Source of the DNA: Pseudomonas huaxiensis
GTDB lineage: Bacteria > Pseudomonadota > Gammaproteobacteria > Pseudomonadales > Pseudomonadaceae
Direction: 5' to 3'
Length of the DNA: 64,000 bases
NCBI RefSeq assembly: GCF_003231275.1
Contig: NZ_QKVL01000018.1
Coordinates: 60,729-124,728, forward strand
Positions 7,579 through 16,190 of the stretch are shown one piece after another. The position numbers and the translations under genes were made by a program. Numbering within the stretch: the stretch's first letter is position 1; each line of letters begins with the position of its first letter. Below the pieces are notes generated by a model that was not told the origin of the DNA, did not search any database, and worked only from the letters and a program-made list of their open reading frames with translations.

Positions 7579-8604
7579 ATGTATAACCTGGCCCGCCAGC
7601 TGTTGTTCAAACTGTCCCCGGAAACCTCCCACGACCTGTCGCTGGACCTGATCGGTGCCGGTGGTCGTCTGGGCCTCAACGGGCTGTTGACCAAGGCGCC
7701 GGCGCGCTTGCCGGTGAAGGTCCTGGGCCTGGAGTTCGCCAACCCGGTGGGTCTGGCGGCGGGGCTGGACAAGAACGGCGCGGCCATCGACGGCTTCGGT
7801 CAACTGGGCTTCGGTTTCGTCGAGATCGGCACCGTGACCCCGCGTCCGCAACCGGGCAACCCGAAACCACGGCTGTTCCGCTTGCCGGAGGCCGAGGCCA
7901 TCATCAACCGCATGGGTTTCAACAACCTCGGGGTGGACAACCTGCTCAACCGCGTGCGTGCGTCCAGTTACCGCGGCGTGCTCGGCATCAATATCGGCAA
8001 GAACTTCGATACCCCGGTCGAGCGCGCGGTAGACGACTACCTGATCTGCCTGGACAAGGTCTACAACCATTCCAGCTACGTCACCGTCAACGTCAGCTCG
8101 CCCAACACCCCGGGCCTGCGCAGCCTGCAGTTCGGCGACTCGCTCAAGCAGTTGCTGGATGCTTTGGCCGTGCGCCGTGAAGAATTGGCCCTGACCCATG
8201 GCAAGCGCGTGCCGTTGGCGATCAAGATCGCCCCGGACATGACCGACGAAGAAACCGTACTGGTGGCGTCGGCCCTGCTGGAGTCGGGCATGGACGCGGT
8301 GATCGCGACCAACACCACCCTCAGCCGTGAAGGCGTCGAAGGTCTGCAGCATGCGGACGAGGCGGGCGGCCTGTCGGGCGCGCCGGTGCGGGACAAGAGC
8401 ACCCACACGGTCCAGGTGCTGGCCGGGGAATTGGCGGGCAAGATGCCGATCATTGCGGCGGGCGGGATTACCGAAGGCCGTCATGCCGCGGAGAAGATCG
8501 CGGCGGGTGCGAGCCTGGTGCAGATCTATTCAGGATTCATCTACAAGGGCCCGGCGCTGATTCGCGAGGCGGTGGACGCCATCGCGGCGATGCCGGGGCG
8601 CTGA
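7579..8604 (+). CDS. pyrD: Dihydroorotate dehydrogenase (quinone), class 2
   Basis: 341 residues, the usual class-2 length. It has the N-terminal membrane-association helix (MYNLARQLLFKLSPETSHDLSLDL), the FMN-site segment VGLAAGLDKNGAAIDGFGQLGFGFVEIGTVTPRPQPGNP, VTVNVSSPNTPGLR with the catalytic Ser region, and the C-terminal GGITEGRHAAEKIAAGASLVQIYSGF. It oxidises dihydroorotate to orotate in pyrimidine synthesis and passes electrons to ubiquinone at the inner membrane. The ATG at 7579 matches the family N-terminus. It is convergent with rmf. Confidence 0.97.
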   Translation: MYNLARQLLFKLSPETSHDLSLDLIGAGGRLGLNGLLTKAPARLPVKVLGLEFANPVGLAAGLDKNGAAIDGFGQLGFGFVEIGTVTPRPQPGNPKPRLFRLPEAEAIINRMGFNNLGVDNLLNRVRASSYRGVLGINIGKNFDTPVERAVDDYLICLDKVYNHSSYVTVNVSSPNTPGLRSLQFGDSLKQLLDALAVRREELALTHGKRVPLAIKIAPDMTDEETVLVASALLESGMDAVIATNTTLSREGVEGLQHADEAGGLSGAPVRDKSTHTVQVLAGELAGKMPIIAAGGITEGRHAAEKIAAGASLVQIYSGFIYKGPALIREAVDAIAAMPGR

Positions 8605-8613
8605 AACGGGCAT

Positions 8614-8640
8614 AAAAAAGGGCCCCGTCAAGGGGCCCCT
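8614..8640 (-). terminator. Intrinsic terminator of rmf
   Basis: GGGCCCC/GGGGCCC stem with six A on the plus-strand left side, i.e. six U at the 3' end when read on the minus strand. Its orientation fits the rmf transcript; it may also slow read-through from pyrD. Confidence 0.8.
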
Positions 8641-8697
8641 GGGCCTTAGCCCGCCGCCCGGATGGGGCGCGCATGGTAACTCGGTTCAGCTCCTCGT

Positions 8698-8913
8698 TCA
8701 GCCAACGGCGTGAAGTTCGTTGAGTCTATGGATACCTGCGGTGCCGGTCATACCATCCCAGTTGTCACCTCGTCCCTCACGCCAGCCATTGATCCATGCC
8801 TGGCGTACGGACGGTAGGGTAAAGGGGCAAAGCTCGCGGGATTTGCCGGTGACCCCGTATTGGTAGCCACGTGAAAATGCTCTTTCCAACGGATCACGCT
8901 TAAGTCTTCTCAT
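8698..8913 (-). CDS. rmf: Ribosome modulation factor
   Basis: 71 residues: MRRLKRDPLERAFSRGYQYG, then GKSRELCPF and RQAWINGWREGR, which are the Rmf family hallmarks. Rmf dimerises 70S ribosomes into inactive 100S particles in stationary phase. A GAGGG Shine-Dalgarno lies upstream of the ATG. The leader has compact hairpins, and a terminator follows on the same strand. The position between pyrD and rlmL matches PAO1. Confidence 0.96.
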   Translation of the reverse strand: MRRLKRDPLERAFSRGYQYGVTGKSRELCPFTLPSVRQAWINGWREGRGDNWDGMTGTAGIHRLNELHAVG

Positions 8914-9449
8914 AGGGTACTGCCCTCATTTGTTGACTGTAATGTCCCGTCGACCTCGTGTGAGGTCGGGCAGATTCTTTCTGCCGGTTTTGCGCTCGCT
9001 GCCGGCGTGGCGAGCTGAAGTGTTGTCCCGTTGCGGTGACAACCTGAGTTGAGTTCTAACCAATGGGGATGGACGTGTGAACGAACAATTTGTCATAAGC
9101 ACGTAACTTTTCCATGGGTGAGAGGATAAGTAAAAAATTGATTCAAGGCGGGAGTTGGGGCAAAGCCAGCTATTATCAGGGTTTGCCTGACCTGTAGATC
9201 AAATTGCCACCGTCGGGAACCATTCTCGTCACCGGTTGGTAAAAACGACGAAGGGTCGCTTTTGTAACCTTTTGCCATCGAATTTTTCATTCTGCCCGGC
9301 GATCAAAGCCTTTTTGCCTTCCGCAAGAAGGGCTCGCCGGGTGGCCCGGTACGTCAACGCGTGCCACTCGGGCGCTTGCCGAAGGCGCCCGTTCAAACTT
9401 CGAAGGGCGATGCGCTCGCTCCTTCACTATGCCCAAGGCTGGATGACTC
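8914..9449. other. Intergenic region between divergent rmf and rlmL
   Basis: 536 bp with no gene I can support. The rmf-proximal part (8940-9050) carries small inverted repeats listed separately. The rest is moderately AT-rich with no clear repeat. A 65-codon minus-strand ORF at 9093-9290 lacks family features and a clear ribosome-binding site. Confidence 0.6.
8952..8986 (-). promoter_or_regulatory. Paired hairpins in the rmf leader
   Basis: GACCTC-GTGT-GAGGTC (8952-8967) and a CGGCAGA/TCTGCCG-type hairpin (about 8968-8986) lie side by side, 40-70 nt upstream of the rmf ATG. Both would form in the rmf mRNA if transcription starts upstream of them. Function is unknown. Confidence 0.45.
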
Positions 9450-11642
9450 ATGTCGGACCGTTTCGAACTTTACCTTACCTGTCCCAAAGGCCTTGAAGGC
9501 CTGCTCGCCGATGAAGCACGCGGCCTGGGCCTTGAGGATGTGCGCGAGCACACCTCGGCGCTGCGCGGCTCGGCCGACATGGAAACCGCCTACCGCCTGT
9601 GCGTCTGGTCGCGTCTGGCCAACCGCGTCCTGCTGGTGCTCAAGCGCTTCAACATGAAGAACGCCGACGACCTGTACGACGGCGTCAACGAAGTGGACTG
9701 GCAAGAGCACCTGGACGCCGCCGGCACCCTGGCCGTGGAGTTCAGCGGTCATGGTTCTGGCATCGACAACACCCACTTCGGCGCCTTGAAGGTCAAGGAC
9801 GCCATCGTCGACAAGCTGCGCAACGCCCAGGGCGAGCGGCCGTCGATCGACAAGCTCAATCCCGACCTGCGCGTCCATCTGCGCCTTGAGCGCGGTGAAG
9901 CAATCCTCTCCCTCGATCTGTCCGGCCACAGCCTGCACCAGCGCGGCTACCGCCTGCAGCAGGGTGCCGCGCCGCTGAAGGAAAACCTCGCCGCTGCGGT
10001 ACTGATCCGTGCCGGCTGGCCACGGATCGCTGCCGAAGGCGGCGCGCTGGCCGACCCGATGTGCGGTGTTGGTACATTCCTGGTGGAAGCGGCGATGATT
10101 GCTGCGGATATCGCTCCCAACCTCAAGCGCGAGCGCTGGGGCTTCACCTCCTGGCTCGGTCATGTCCCGGCGTTGTGGCGCAAGGTACATGACGAAGCCA
10201 AGGCTCGTGCCGAAGCCGGCCTGGCCCGTCCACCGCTGTGGATTCGCGGCTACGAAGCCGACCCGCGCCTGATCCAGCCGGGCCGCAACAACGTCGAGCG
10301 CGCCGGCCTGAGCGACTGGGTGAAGATCTACCAGGGCGAAGTCGGCACCTTCGAGCCGCGCCCGGACCAGAACCAGAAAGGCCTGGTGATCAGCAACCCC
10401 CCTTACGGCGAACGTCTGGGTGACGAAGCCAGTCTGCTCTACCTCTACCAGAACCTCGGCGAGCGTCTGCGCCAGGCCTGCCTGGGTTGGGAAGCCGCGG
10501 TGTTCACCGGCGCGCCGGACCTGGGCAAGCGCATGGGCATCCGCAGCCACAAGCAATACGCCTTCTGGAACGGCGCCTTGCCGTGCAAGCTGCTGCTGAT
10601 CAAGGTCGAGCCCGACCAGTTCGTTACCGGCGAGCGCCGTTCGGCCGACCGCAGCCAGGATGACGAGCGTCCGGCGGCGGCGCCTGCGAGCGAGCCGGCG
10701 CGGCTGAGCGAAGGCGGGCAGATGTTCGCCAACCGCCTGCAGAAGAACCTCAAGCAACTGGGCAAGTGGGCGCGTCGCGAACACATCACCTGCTACCGCG
10801 TCTATGACGCCGACATGCCCGAGTACTCCCTGGCGGTCGATCTGTACCAGGGCTGGGTCCACGTGCAGGAATACGCCGCGCCGCGTTCGGTCGATCCGGA
10901 AAAAGCCCAGGCCCGTCTGTTCGACGCGCTGGCGGCGATCCCGCAGACCCTTGGCGTCGATCAGAGCAAGGTGATCCTCAAGCGCCGCGAGCGCCAGACC
11001 GGCACCCGTCAGTACGAACGGCAGAACACCCAGGGTCAGTTCACCGAGGTCAGCGAAGGCGGCGTCAAACTGCTGGTGAACCTCACCGACTATCTGGACA
11101 CCGGCCTGTTCCTCGACCACCGGCCGATGCGCATGCGTATCCAGCGCGAGGCTGCGGGCAAGCGCTTCCTCAACCTGTTCTGCTACACCGCCACTGCCAG
11201 CGTGCACGCGGCCAAGGGCGGCGCGCGCAGCACCACCAGCGTCGACCTGTCGAAAACTTACCTGGACTGGGCGCGGCGCAACCTGTCGCTCAATGGTTAC
11301 TCGGACAAGAACCGTCTGGAACAGGGCGATGTCATGGCCTGGCTGCAAGCCAGCCGTGAGCAATACGACCTGATTTTCATCGACCCGCCGACCTTCTCCA
11401 ACTCCAAGCGCATGGAAGGGGTGTTCGACGTGCAGCGTGACCACGTCGAGCTGCTCGACCTGGCGGTAGCCCGCCTGGCGCCGGGCGGTGTGCTGTACTT
11501 CTCGAACAACTTCCGCAAGTTCCAGCTCGATGAGCATCTGCAGGAGCGTTACGCGATCGAGGAAATCAGCGCCCAGACCATCGATCCTGACTTTGCCCGC
11601 AACACCAAGATCCACCGCGCCTGGCGCATCCAGGCACGGTGA
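9450..11642 (+). CDS. rlmL: Bifunctional 23S rRNA methyltransferase RlmKL (m2G2445 / m7G2069)
   Basis: 730 residues. The N-terminal THUMP domain is about 40-155. The RlmL methyltransferase domain has MCGVGTFLVEAAMIA and the catalytic NPPYGERLG. The C-terminal RlmK domain (about 480-730) has FLNLFCYTATASVHAAKGGARSTTSVDLS and FIDPPTFSNSKRM. It modifies two guanines of 23S rRNA domain V during 50S assembly. The ATG at 9450 starts MSDRFELYLTCPKGLEGLL, the usual N-terminus. The long minus-strand ORF over it is a shadow. Confidence 0.97.
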   Translation: MSDRFELYLTCPKGLEGLLADEARGLGLEDVREHTSALRGSADMETAYRLCVWSRLANRVLLVLKRFNMKNADDLYDGVNEVDWQEHLDAAGTLAVEFSGHGSGIDNTHFGALKVKDAIVDKLRNAQGERPSIDKLNPDLRVHLRLERGEAILSLDLSGHSLHQRGYRLQQGAAPLKENLAAAVLIRAGWPRIAAEGGALADPMCGVGTFLVEAAMIAADIAPNLKRERWGFTSWLGHVPALWRKVHDEAKARAEAGLARPPLWIRGYEADPRLIQPGRNNVERAGLSDWVKIYQGEVGTFEPRPDQNQKGLVISNPPYGERLGDEASLLYLYQNLGERLRQACLGWEAAVFTGAPDLGKRMGIRSHKQYAFWNGALPCKLLLIKVEPDQFVTGERRSADRSQDDERPAAAPASEPARLSEGGQMFANRLQKNLKQLGKWARREHITCYRVYDADMPEYSLAVDLYQGWVHVQEYAAPRSVDPEKAQARLFDALAAIPQTLGVDQSKVILKRRERQTGTRQYERQNTQGQFTEVSEGGVKLLVNLTDYLDTGLFLDHRPMRMRIQREAAGKRFLNLFCYTATASVHAAKGGARSTTSVDLSKTYLDWARRNLSLNGYSDKNRLEQGDVMAWLQASREQYDLIFIDPPTFSNSKRMEGVFDVQRDHVELLDLAVARLAPGGVLYFSNNFRKFQLDEHLQERYAIEEISAQTIDPDFARNTKIHRAWRIQAR

Positions 11643-11734
11643 AGTAAATGACGCATTCGGGACTCTCAAGATCGTGGCTACTGGCTATTATTGAAGAGAG
11701 CCCTGAGTGCCGTCGCGGGCCGACGTTGTGAGTC

Positions 11735-14131
11735 ATGACCATGTCGATCCCAACCCAGCGCCCAAAGATGCTCGGCTTCATCAGCGAAGAAGTCTCCGCC
11801 TGGCTGGTCGCCGTGGTGGCGCTGGTGGTCGGCGGTCTGCTGACTGCCTTGCTGGCGCTGGCTGCCTGGCAGCTTTACCAGCAGCAACAGGCGCAACGCT
11901 TCGAACTCCTCGCCAATGAACGCTACAGCCGCATCGAAGAGCGTCTGCTAGACCAGACGCAGCGCCTCGACAGCCTGCGGCGTTTCTTCGTCTACGCCCA
12001 GGAAATCACCCGCGACGAATTCGACGGTTACGTGAGGCCTCTGCTGCACCGCTCCCAGGCCTATTCCTGGGCACCGCGGGTCAGCCAGGCGCAGCGTGCC
12101 GATTTCGAGCGGCAGACCCGGGAACTGCTCGGTCGCGATTTCAGCATCCGCGAACTCGGTGAGGGCGGCGTACTGCAACCCTCTCAGGTGCGTCCGGTGT
12201 ATTACCCGGTGCTGTTCAGCCAGACCCTCAGCAAACTGCCGCCGCCCTTGGGTTTCGACCTGCTGTCGCAGTCGGTGCGTCGTGACGCCTTGAACCGCGC
12301 CTCAACGCCCGGCTCGATAGCGGTGTCGGCGCCGTTCGACCTGATTGGCGTCGATCCGGCCTATGCCCGCGGTATGCTCATGGTGGCACCGGTGTTTGCA
12401 CCGCAGCAGCCCGACCCCGGACCCAAGGGTTATGTAATGGCGGTGCTGAGCATGCGCCAGTTGATGGCCGACGGCTTGCCCAGCGCCGAAGAAGACAACC
12501 TGGTGGTGCGGATCCTCGACCTCTCCGCTGCGGGTGAGCCCGAGGCGCTGTTCCAGTCGGGCAATACCGTGGGCGACTCGCCGCTGGAGATGCGTCAGGT
12601 GCTGCACCTGGGCGATCGTTCCTACCAACTCAACATGTTCCCCAGCAAGGTGTTCCTCGACGGCGATCGCTCGTCGGCCACGGCGGTGGCGTTTCTCGGC
12701 GGGTTGTTGAGCCTGTTGCTCAGCGCCCTGTTGTTCAGCCTGTTCAGCCAGCGCCAGCGCGCCCTTACCCTGGTGGAGCAGCGCACTGCGGAACTGCGCA
12801 TCAGCGAAGAGAGCCTGCGCGATACCCACAATCAGTTGCGCAGCGTGCTGGAGGCCGCGACCCAGGTGGCGATCATCGCCACGGACCTGCATGGACAGAT
12901 CAGCACCTTCAATGCCGGTGCCGAACGCATGCTCGGCTACAGCAGCGAAGAGGCGGTGGGCAAGCTGACCCTGGAACACCTGCTGTTGCCGCAGGAAGTG
13001 CAGGAGCGCGCGCGGCTGATGAGCCTGCGCTTTGGTCGCGAGATCAGCAGCAGCCAGGCAATGCTGGTGGACAGTGTGCCGGACATCGACGAAGAACCCG
13101 GCGAGTGGACACTGCGGCGCAAGGACGGAACGCACCTGTCGGCGAACATGCTGGTGACCGCTGTGCTGGACGAATACGGGTTGTGGGTTGGCCACCTGGC
13201 GATCTGCATCGACATCACCGAGCGCAAGCGTGTCCACGAAGCCCTTGAGGCCCGGGACAGGCTGCTGGAAAAACTCACCGCCCAGGTCCCGGGCGGGATC
13301 TATCAGTTCCGCCTCGACCCCGATGGCAGCTCGTGCTTCAGTTACGCCAGCGAAGGCTTGCGCGATATCTATGAGGTCGACCTGATGCTGCTGCGCCAGG
13401 ACGCCACCGCAGTGTTTGAGCGTATCCATCCGGATGACCTCGGCAGGGTCCGTTATTCCATCCGCGAATCCGCCGAGCAACTGACGCCCTGGCGCGAAGA
13501 GTACCGGGTGCAACTGCCCAAGGCCGGTCTGCGTTGGGTTCGCGGTGAGGCGACGCCGGAGTCGCTGCCCGATGGCGGCACCCTGTGGCATGGCTACCTC
13601 ACGGATATCTCCGACCTCAAACGGGTCGAGGAGGAGCTGCGAGCGCTGTCGGTCACCGACTCGCTGACCGGCATCCACAACCGCCGTTACTTCCAGGAGC
13701 GCCTGAAGACCGAGCTGGAGCGGGCCCAGCGCGGCGGCCAGGACCTGGCGGTGATCATGCTGGACATCGACCACTTCAAGCACATCAACGACCAGTACGG
13801 CCATGCCATCGGCGATCACGTGCTGCAAAACCTGTGTCAGCGCATCAGCCACCGTTTGCGGCGTACCGATGTGTTCTGTCGGCTGGGAGGGGAGGAGTTC
13901 ATGGTGCTGTGCCCGGGCAGCAATGCCGCCCAGGCCCACTCACTGGCGCTGGAGTTGTGGCAGGGGCTGCGCAGCGTACCAGTGGAAGGCGTCGGTCGGG
14001 TCACCGCCAGCTTTGGTGTGGCGGGCTGGCGCCCCGGAGAGGGCGCCGATGCCTTGTTGCTGCGTGCCGATTCCGGGGTCTACCTGGCCAAGCAGGGCGG
14101 CCGCGACCGGGTCGAAGCCGAACAGTTCTGA
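11735..14131 (+). CDS. CHASE-PAS-PAS-GGDEF diguanylate cyclase, membrane bound
   Basis: About 798 residues. TM1 is near 20-45, followed by a periplasmic CHASE domain (about 60-290, FVYAQEITRDEF...YSWAPRVSQAQR). TM2 is near 306-330. Two PAS regions follow (about 370-480 and 510-630), then GGDEF (about 640-795). The active site is RLGGEEF, with MLDIDHFKHIND for metal and substrate. An RRTD I-site five residues before GGEEF predicts product inhibition by c-di-GMP. The start may be ATG 11735 or ATG 11741. It converges on dacB with only 10 bp between stop codons. The signal sensed is unknown. Confidence 0.93.
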   Translation: MTMSIPTQRPKMLGFISEEVSAWLVAVVALVVGGLLTALLALAAWQLYQQQQAQRFELLANERYSRIEERLLDQTQRLDSLRRFFVYAQEITRDEFDGYVRPLLHRSQAYSWAPRVSQAQRADFERQTRELLGRDFSIRELGEGGVLQPSQVRPVYYPVLFSQTLSKLPPPLGFDLLSQSVRRDALNRASTPGSIAVSAPFDLIGVDPAYARGMLMVAPVFAPQQPDPGPKGYVMAVLSMRQLMADGLPSAEEDNLVVRILDLSAAGEPEALFQSGNTVGDSPLEMRQVLHLGDRSYQLNMFPSKVFLDGDRSSATAVAFLGGLLSLLLSALLFSLFSQRQRALTLVEQRTAELRISEESLRDTHNQLRSVLEAATQVAIIATDLHGQISTFNAGAERMLGYSSEEAVGKLTLEHLLLPQEVQERARLMSLRFGREISSSQAMLVDSVPDIDEEPGEWTLRRKDGTHLSANMLVTAVLDEYGLWVGHLAICIDITERKRVHEALEARDRLLEKLTAQVPGGIYQFRLDPDGSSCFSYASEGLRDIYEVDLMLLRQDATAVFERIHPDDLGRVRYSIRESAEQLTPWREEYRVQLPKAGLRWVRGEATPESLPDGGTLWHGYLTDISDLKRVEEELRALSVTDSLTGIHNRRYFQERLKTELERAQRGGQDLAVIMLDIDHFKHINDQYGHAIGDHVLQNLCQRISHRLRRTDVFCRLGGEEFMVLCPGSNAAQAHSLALELWQGLRSVPVEGVGRVTASFGVAGWRPGEGADALLLRADSGVYLAKQGGRDRVEAEQF

Positions 14132-14141
14132 CCCCGGCGTA

Positions 14142-15590
14142 TTACTCGGTGCCGGCCACTTTCGGCTGCTTGTACAGGTCCAGCAGGATCTGGTCGAGCA
14201 CCGCCGAAGCGCCCCACGGACGTGGATCGTTGAGGATCGCCGCGACTGCCCAGGTGGTGCCGTTGCTGTCGCGGCTGAAGCCGGAGATGGCACGCACGGT
14301 ATTCAGGGTGCCGGTCTTGATGTGCGCTTCGCCGGCCATTGCGGTGCGCTTGAGGCGCTTGCGCATGGTGCCGTCCATGCCGGTCAGCGGCAACGAGCTG
14401 ATGAACTCGGCGGCGTATGGGCTTTTCCAGGCGGCTTGCAGCAGCGTGGCCATTTCCCGCGCGCTGACCCGTTCGGCACGGGACAGACCGGAGCCGTTCT
14501 CCATTACCAGGTGCGAAGCGGTGATGCCTTTCTTCGCCAGCCACTGGCGCACGACCCGCTGCGCAGCGCGAGCGTCGTCGCCGTCAGCATCGGTACGGAA
14601 ACGCGCGCCCAGGCTCAGGAACAACTGCTGGGCCATGGTGTTGTTGCTGTATTTGTTGATGTCGCGAATGATCTCCACCAGATCAGGGGAGAAGGCCCGG
14701 GCCAGCAGGCGTGCGCTCTTCGGCACGTCTTCGACGCGGTCGCGGCCCTGGATGGTGCCGCCCAGTTCGCTCCAGATCGCCCGTACGGCGCCGGCGGCGT
14801 AGGTCGGATGATCGAGCAGCGAGAGGTAGGTTTGCGAGTTACAGCCTTCGCCCAGTTGGCCGGTGACCGTCACCGTCACGCCGTCGGCCTGGACCACCGG
14901 GTTGTAGCGGACTTCGCCGCTGCACTGCTTGCTCGGCAGGGCCTTGACCTGGTTGTCGATGCGGATGCTGGCAATCGGCGGCTCGACCGAGACCAGTACC
15001 CGGCCACCGTCATTGCGGGCGACGAAGCGCAAGGCCTTGAGGTTGACCAGCAGCGAGTCGGGCTTGACCAGGAACGGCTTGTTCTCGTCGCCACCGTCGT
15101 CATTGAACTGCGGCAGTTGCGGCTGGATGAAATGGCTGCGGTCCAGCACCAGGTCGCCGGTGATGGTCTGCACGCCGTTGGCGCGCAGGTCACGCATCAG
15201 CAGCCAGAGCTTTTCCATGTTCAGCTTGGGGTCGCCACCGCCCTTGAGGTACAGGTTGCCGTTGAGTACGCCGTTGCTCAGCGGGCCGTCACTGTAGAAC
15301 TCGGTTTTCCACTGGTAGGTGGGGCCGAGCATTTCCAGGGCGGCGTAGGTGGTCACCAGCTTCATGGTGGAGGCCGGGTTGACCGAGACATCGGCGTTGA
15401 AGATGGTCGGGGTGCCCGGGCCGTTGAGCGGCAGCATCACCAGCGAAAGGGCTGAATCCTGGAGTTTGTTGCTCTTGAGGGCTTGCTGGACCTTGGGCGG
15501 CAGCGTGTTACTGACGGGAGCGGCATGGGCCGGCAGCGCGAGTGGCAGGAGCAGGCCGGCGAACAACAGCGAGCGAAGGGATGGGGTCAT
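14142..15590 (-). CDS. dacB: D-alanyl-D-alanine carboxypeptidase/endopeptidase (PBP4 family)
   Basis: 482 residues with a signal peptide (MTPSLRSLLFAGLLLPLALPAHA). Penicillin-binding motifs in order are SxxK (PASTMKLVTTYAALE), SxN (YSNNTMAQQL) and KTG (AHIKTGTLNT). A large insertion domain between the first two motifs is typical of PBP4. It trims or cleaves peptidoglycan cross-links in the periplasm. The start at 15590 is chosen for the signal peptide; the frame is open further upstream. It sits between the GGDEF gene and yggL. Confidence 0.95.
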   Translation of the reverse strand: MTPSLRSLLFAGLLLPLALPAHAAPVSNTLPPKVQQALKSNKLQDSALSLVMLPLNGPGTPTIFNADVSVNPASTMKLVTTYAALEMLGPTYQWKTEFYSDGPLSNGVLNGNLYLKGGGDPKLNMEKLWLLMRDLRANGVQTITGDLVLDRSHFIQPQLPQFNDDGGDENKPFLVKPDSLLVNLKALRFVARNDGGRVLVSVEPPIASIRIDNQVKALPSKQCSGEVRYNPVVQADGVTVTVTGQLGEGCNSQTYLSLLDHPTYAAGAVRAIWSELGGTIQGRDRVEDVPKSARLLARAFSPDLVEIIRDINKYSNNTMAQQLFLSLGARFRTDADGDDARAAQRVVRQWLAKKGITASHLVMENGSGLSRAERVSAREMATLLQAAWKSPYAAEFISSLPLTGMDGTMRKRLKRTAMAGEAHIKTGTLNTVRAISGFSRDSNGTTWAVAAILNDPRPWGASAVLDQILLDLYKQPKVAGTE

Positions 15591-15804
15591 AAGCACTGAA
15601 ACCCTGCGGGCGAGGGGTGAAAAAAACGGGGCTGAACAGGATGATGGCCCCGGCATGAAAAAATGATAGCGCGCATTATGCCCCAAGCCCGTGCCCGCGT
15701 GCGCCGCGAATGCGCGTCCGTGTGGCGGTTTATCGGGTTTTATCGGGCAGCGCACGGGCGAAGCTGTTAAAGTGCCGCGCGTTAATACTCAAGAGGATTG
15801 TTTC

Positions 15805-16149
15805 ATGGCTACCAACCGTTCCCGCCGTCTGCGCAAAAAACTCTGTGTAGGCGAATTCCAGGAACTGGGTTTCGAACTGAACCTGGAATTCAAGGAAGAC
15901 CTGAGCGATGAAGCCATCGACGCCTTCCTCGACGCCTTCCTGGCAGAAGCTATGGATGCCAACGGCCTGGACTATGTCGGCGGTGATGACTTCGGTCTGG
16001 TCTGCTCGGCCAAGCGTGGCTCGGCTACCGAAGAGCAGCGCGCTACCGTTGAGGCCTGGCTGAAAGGTCGTGGCGAGCTGACCAAGATCGAAATCAGCCC
16101 GCTGCTGGACGCCTGGTACCCGGAAAACCCGGTCAACCCGGTCGCCTGA
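15805..16149 (+). CDS. yggL: YggL family protein (DUF469), ribosome-associated
   Basis: 114 residues: MATNRSRRLRKKLCVGEFQELGF with its basic N-terminus, FLAEAMDANGLDYVGG and LSPLLDAWYPEN-like family features (here ISPLLDAWYPEN). YggL binds the 50S subunit in E. coli, with no defined activity. The start at 15805 follows the AGAGG of CAAGAGGATTGTTTC. A strong terminator follows at once. Confidence 0.93.
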   Translation: MATNRSRRLRKKLCVGEFQELGFELNLEFKEDLSDEAIDAFLDAFLAEAMDANGLDYVGGDDFGLVCSAKRGSATEEQRATVEAWLKGRGELTKIEISPLLDAWYPENPVNPVA

Positions 16150-16155
16150 CAAGCA

Positions 16156-16190
16156 AATGCGGCAGCCCTGGTGGCTGCCGCATTCGTTTC
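16156..16190 (+). terminator. Intrinsic terminator of yggL
   Basis: AATGCGGCAGCC / GGCTGCCGCATT is a 12-bp perfect stem with a 5-nt loop, followed by CGTTTC. It lies between convergent yggL and the rocS2 3' fragment and may serve both. Confidence 0.85.

Noticed and set aside
9093..9290. 65-codon minus-strand ORF in the rmf-rlmL gap
   Set aside because: No clear ribosome-binding site, no family features, average composition; insufficient support.
9393..11669. 758-codon minus-strand ORF opposite rlmKL
   Set aside because: Shadow frame; rlmKL has complete catalytic motifs on the plus strand.
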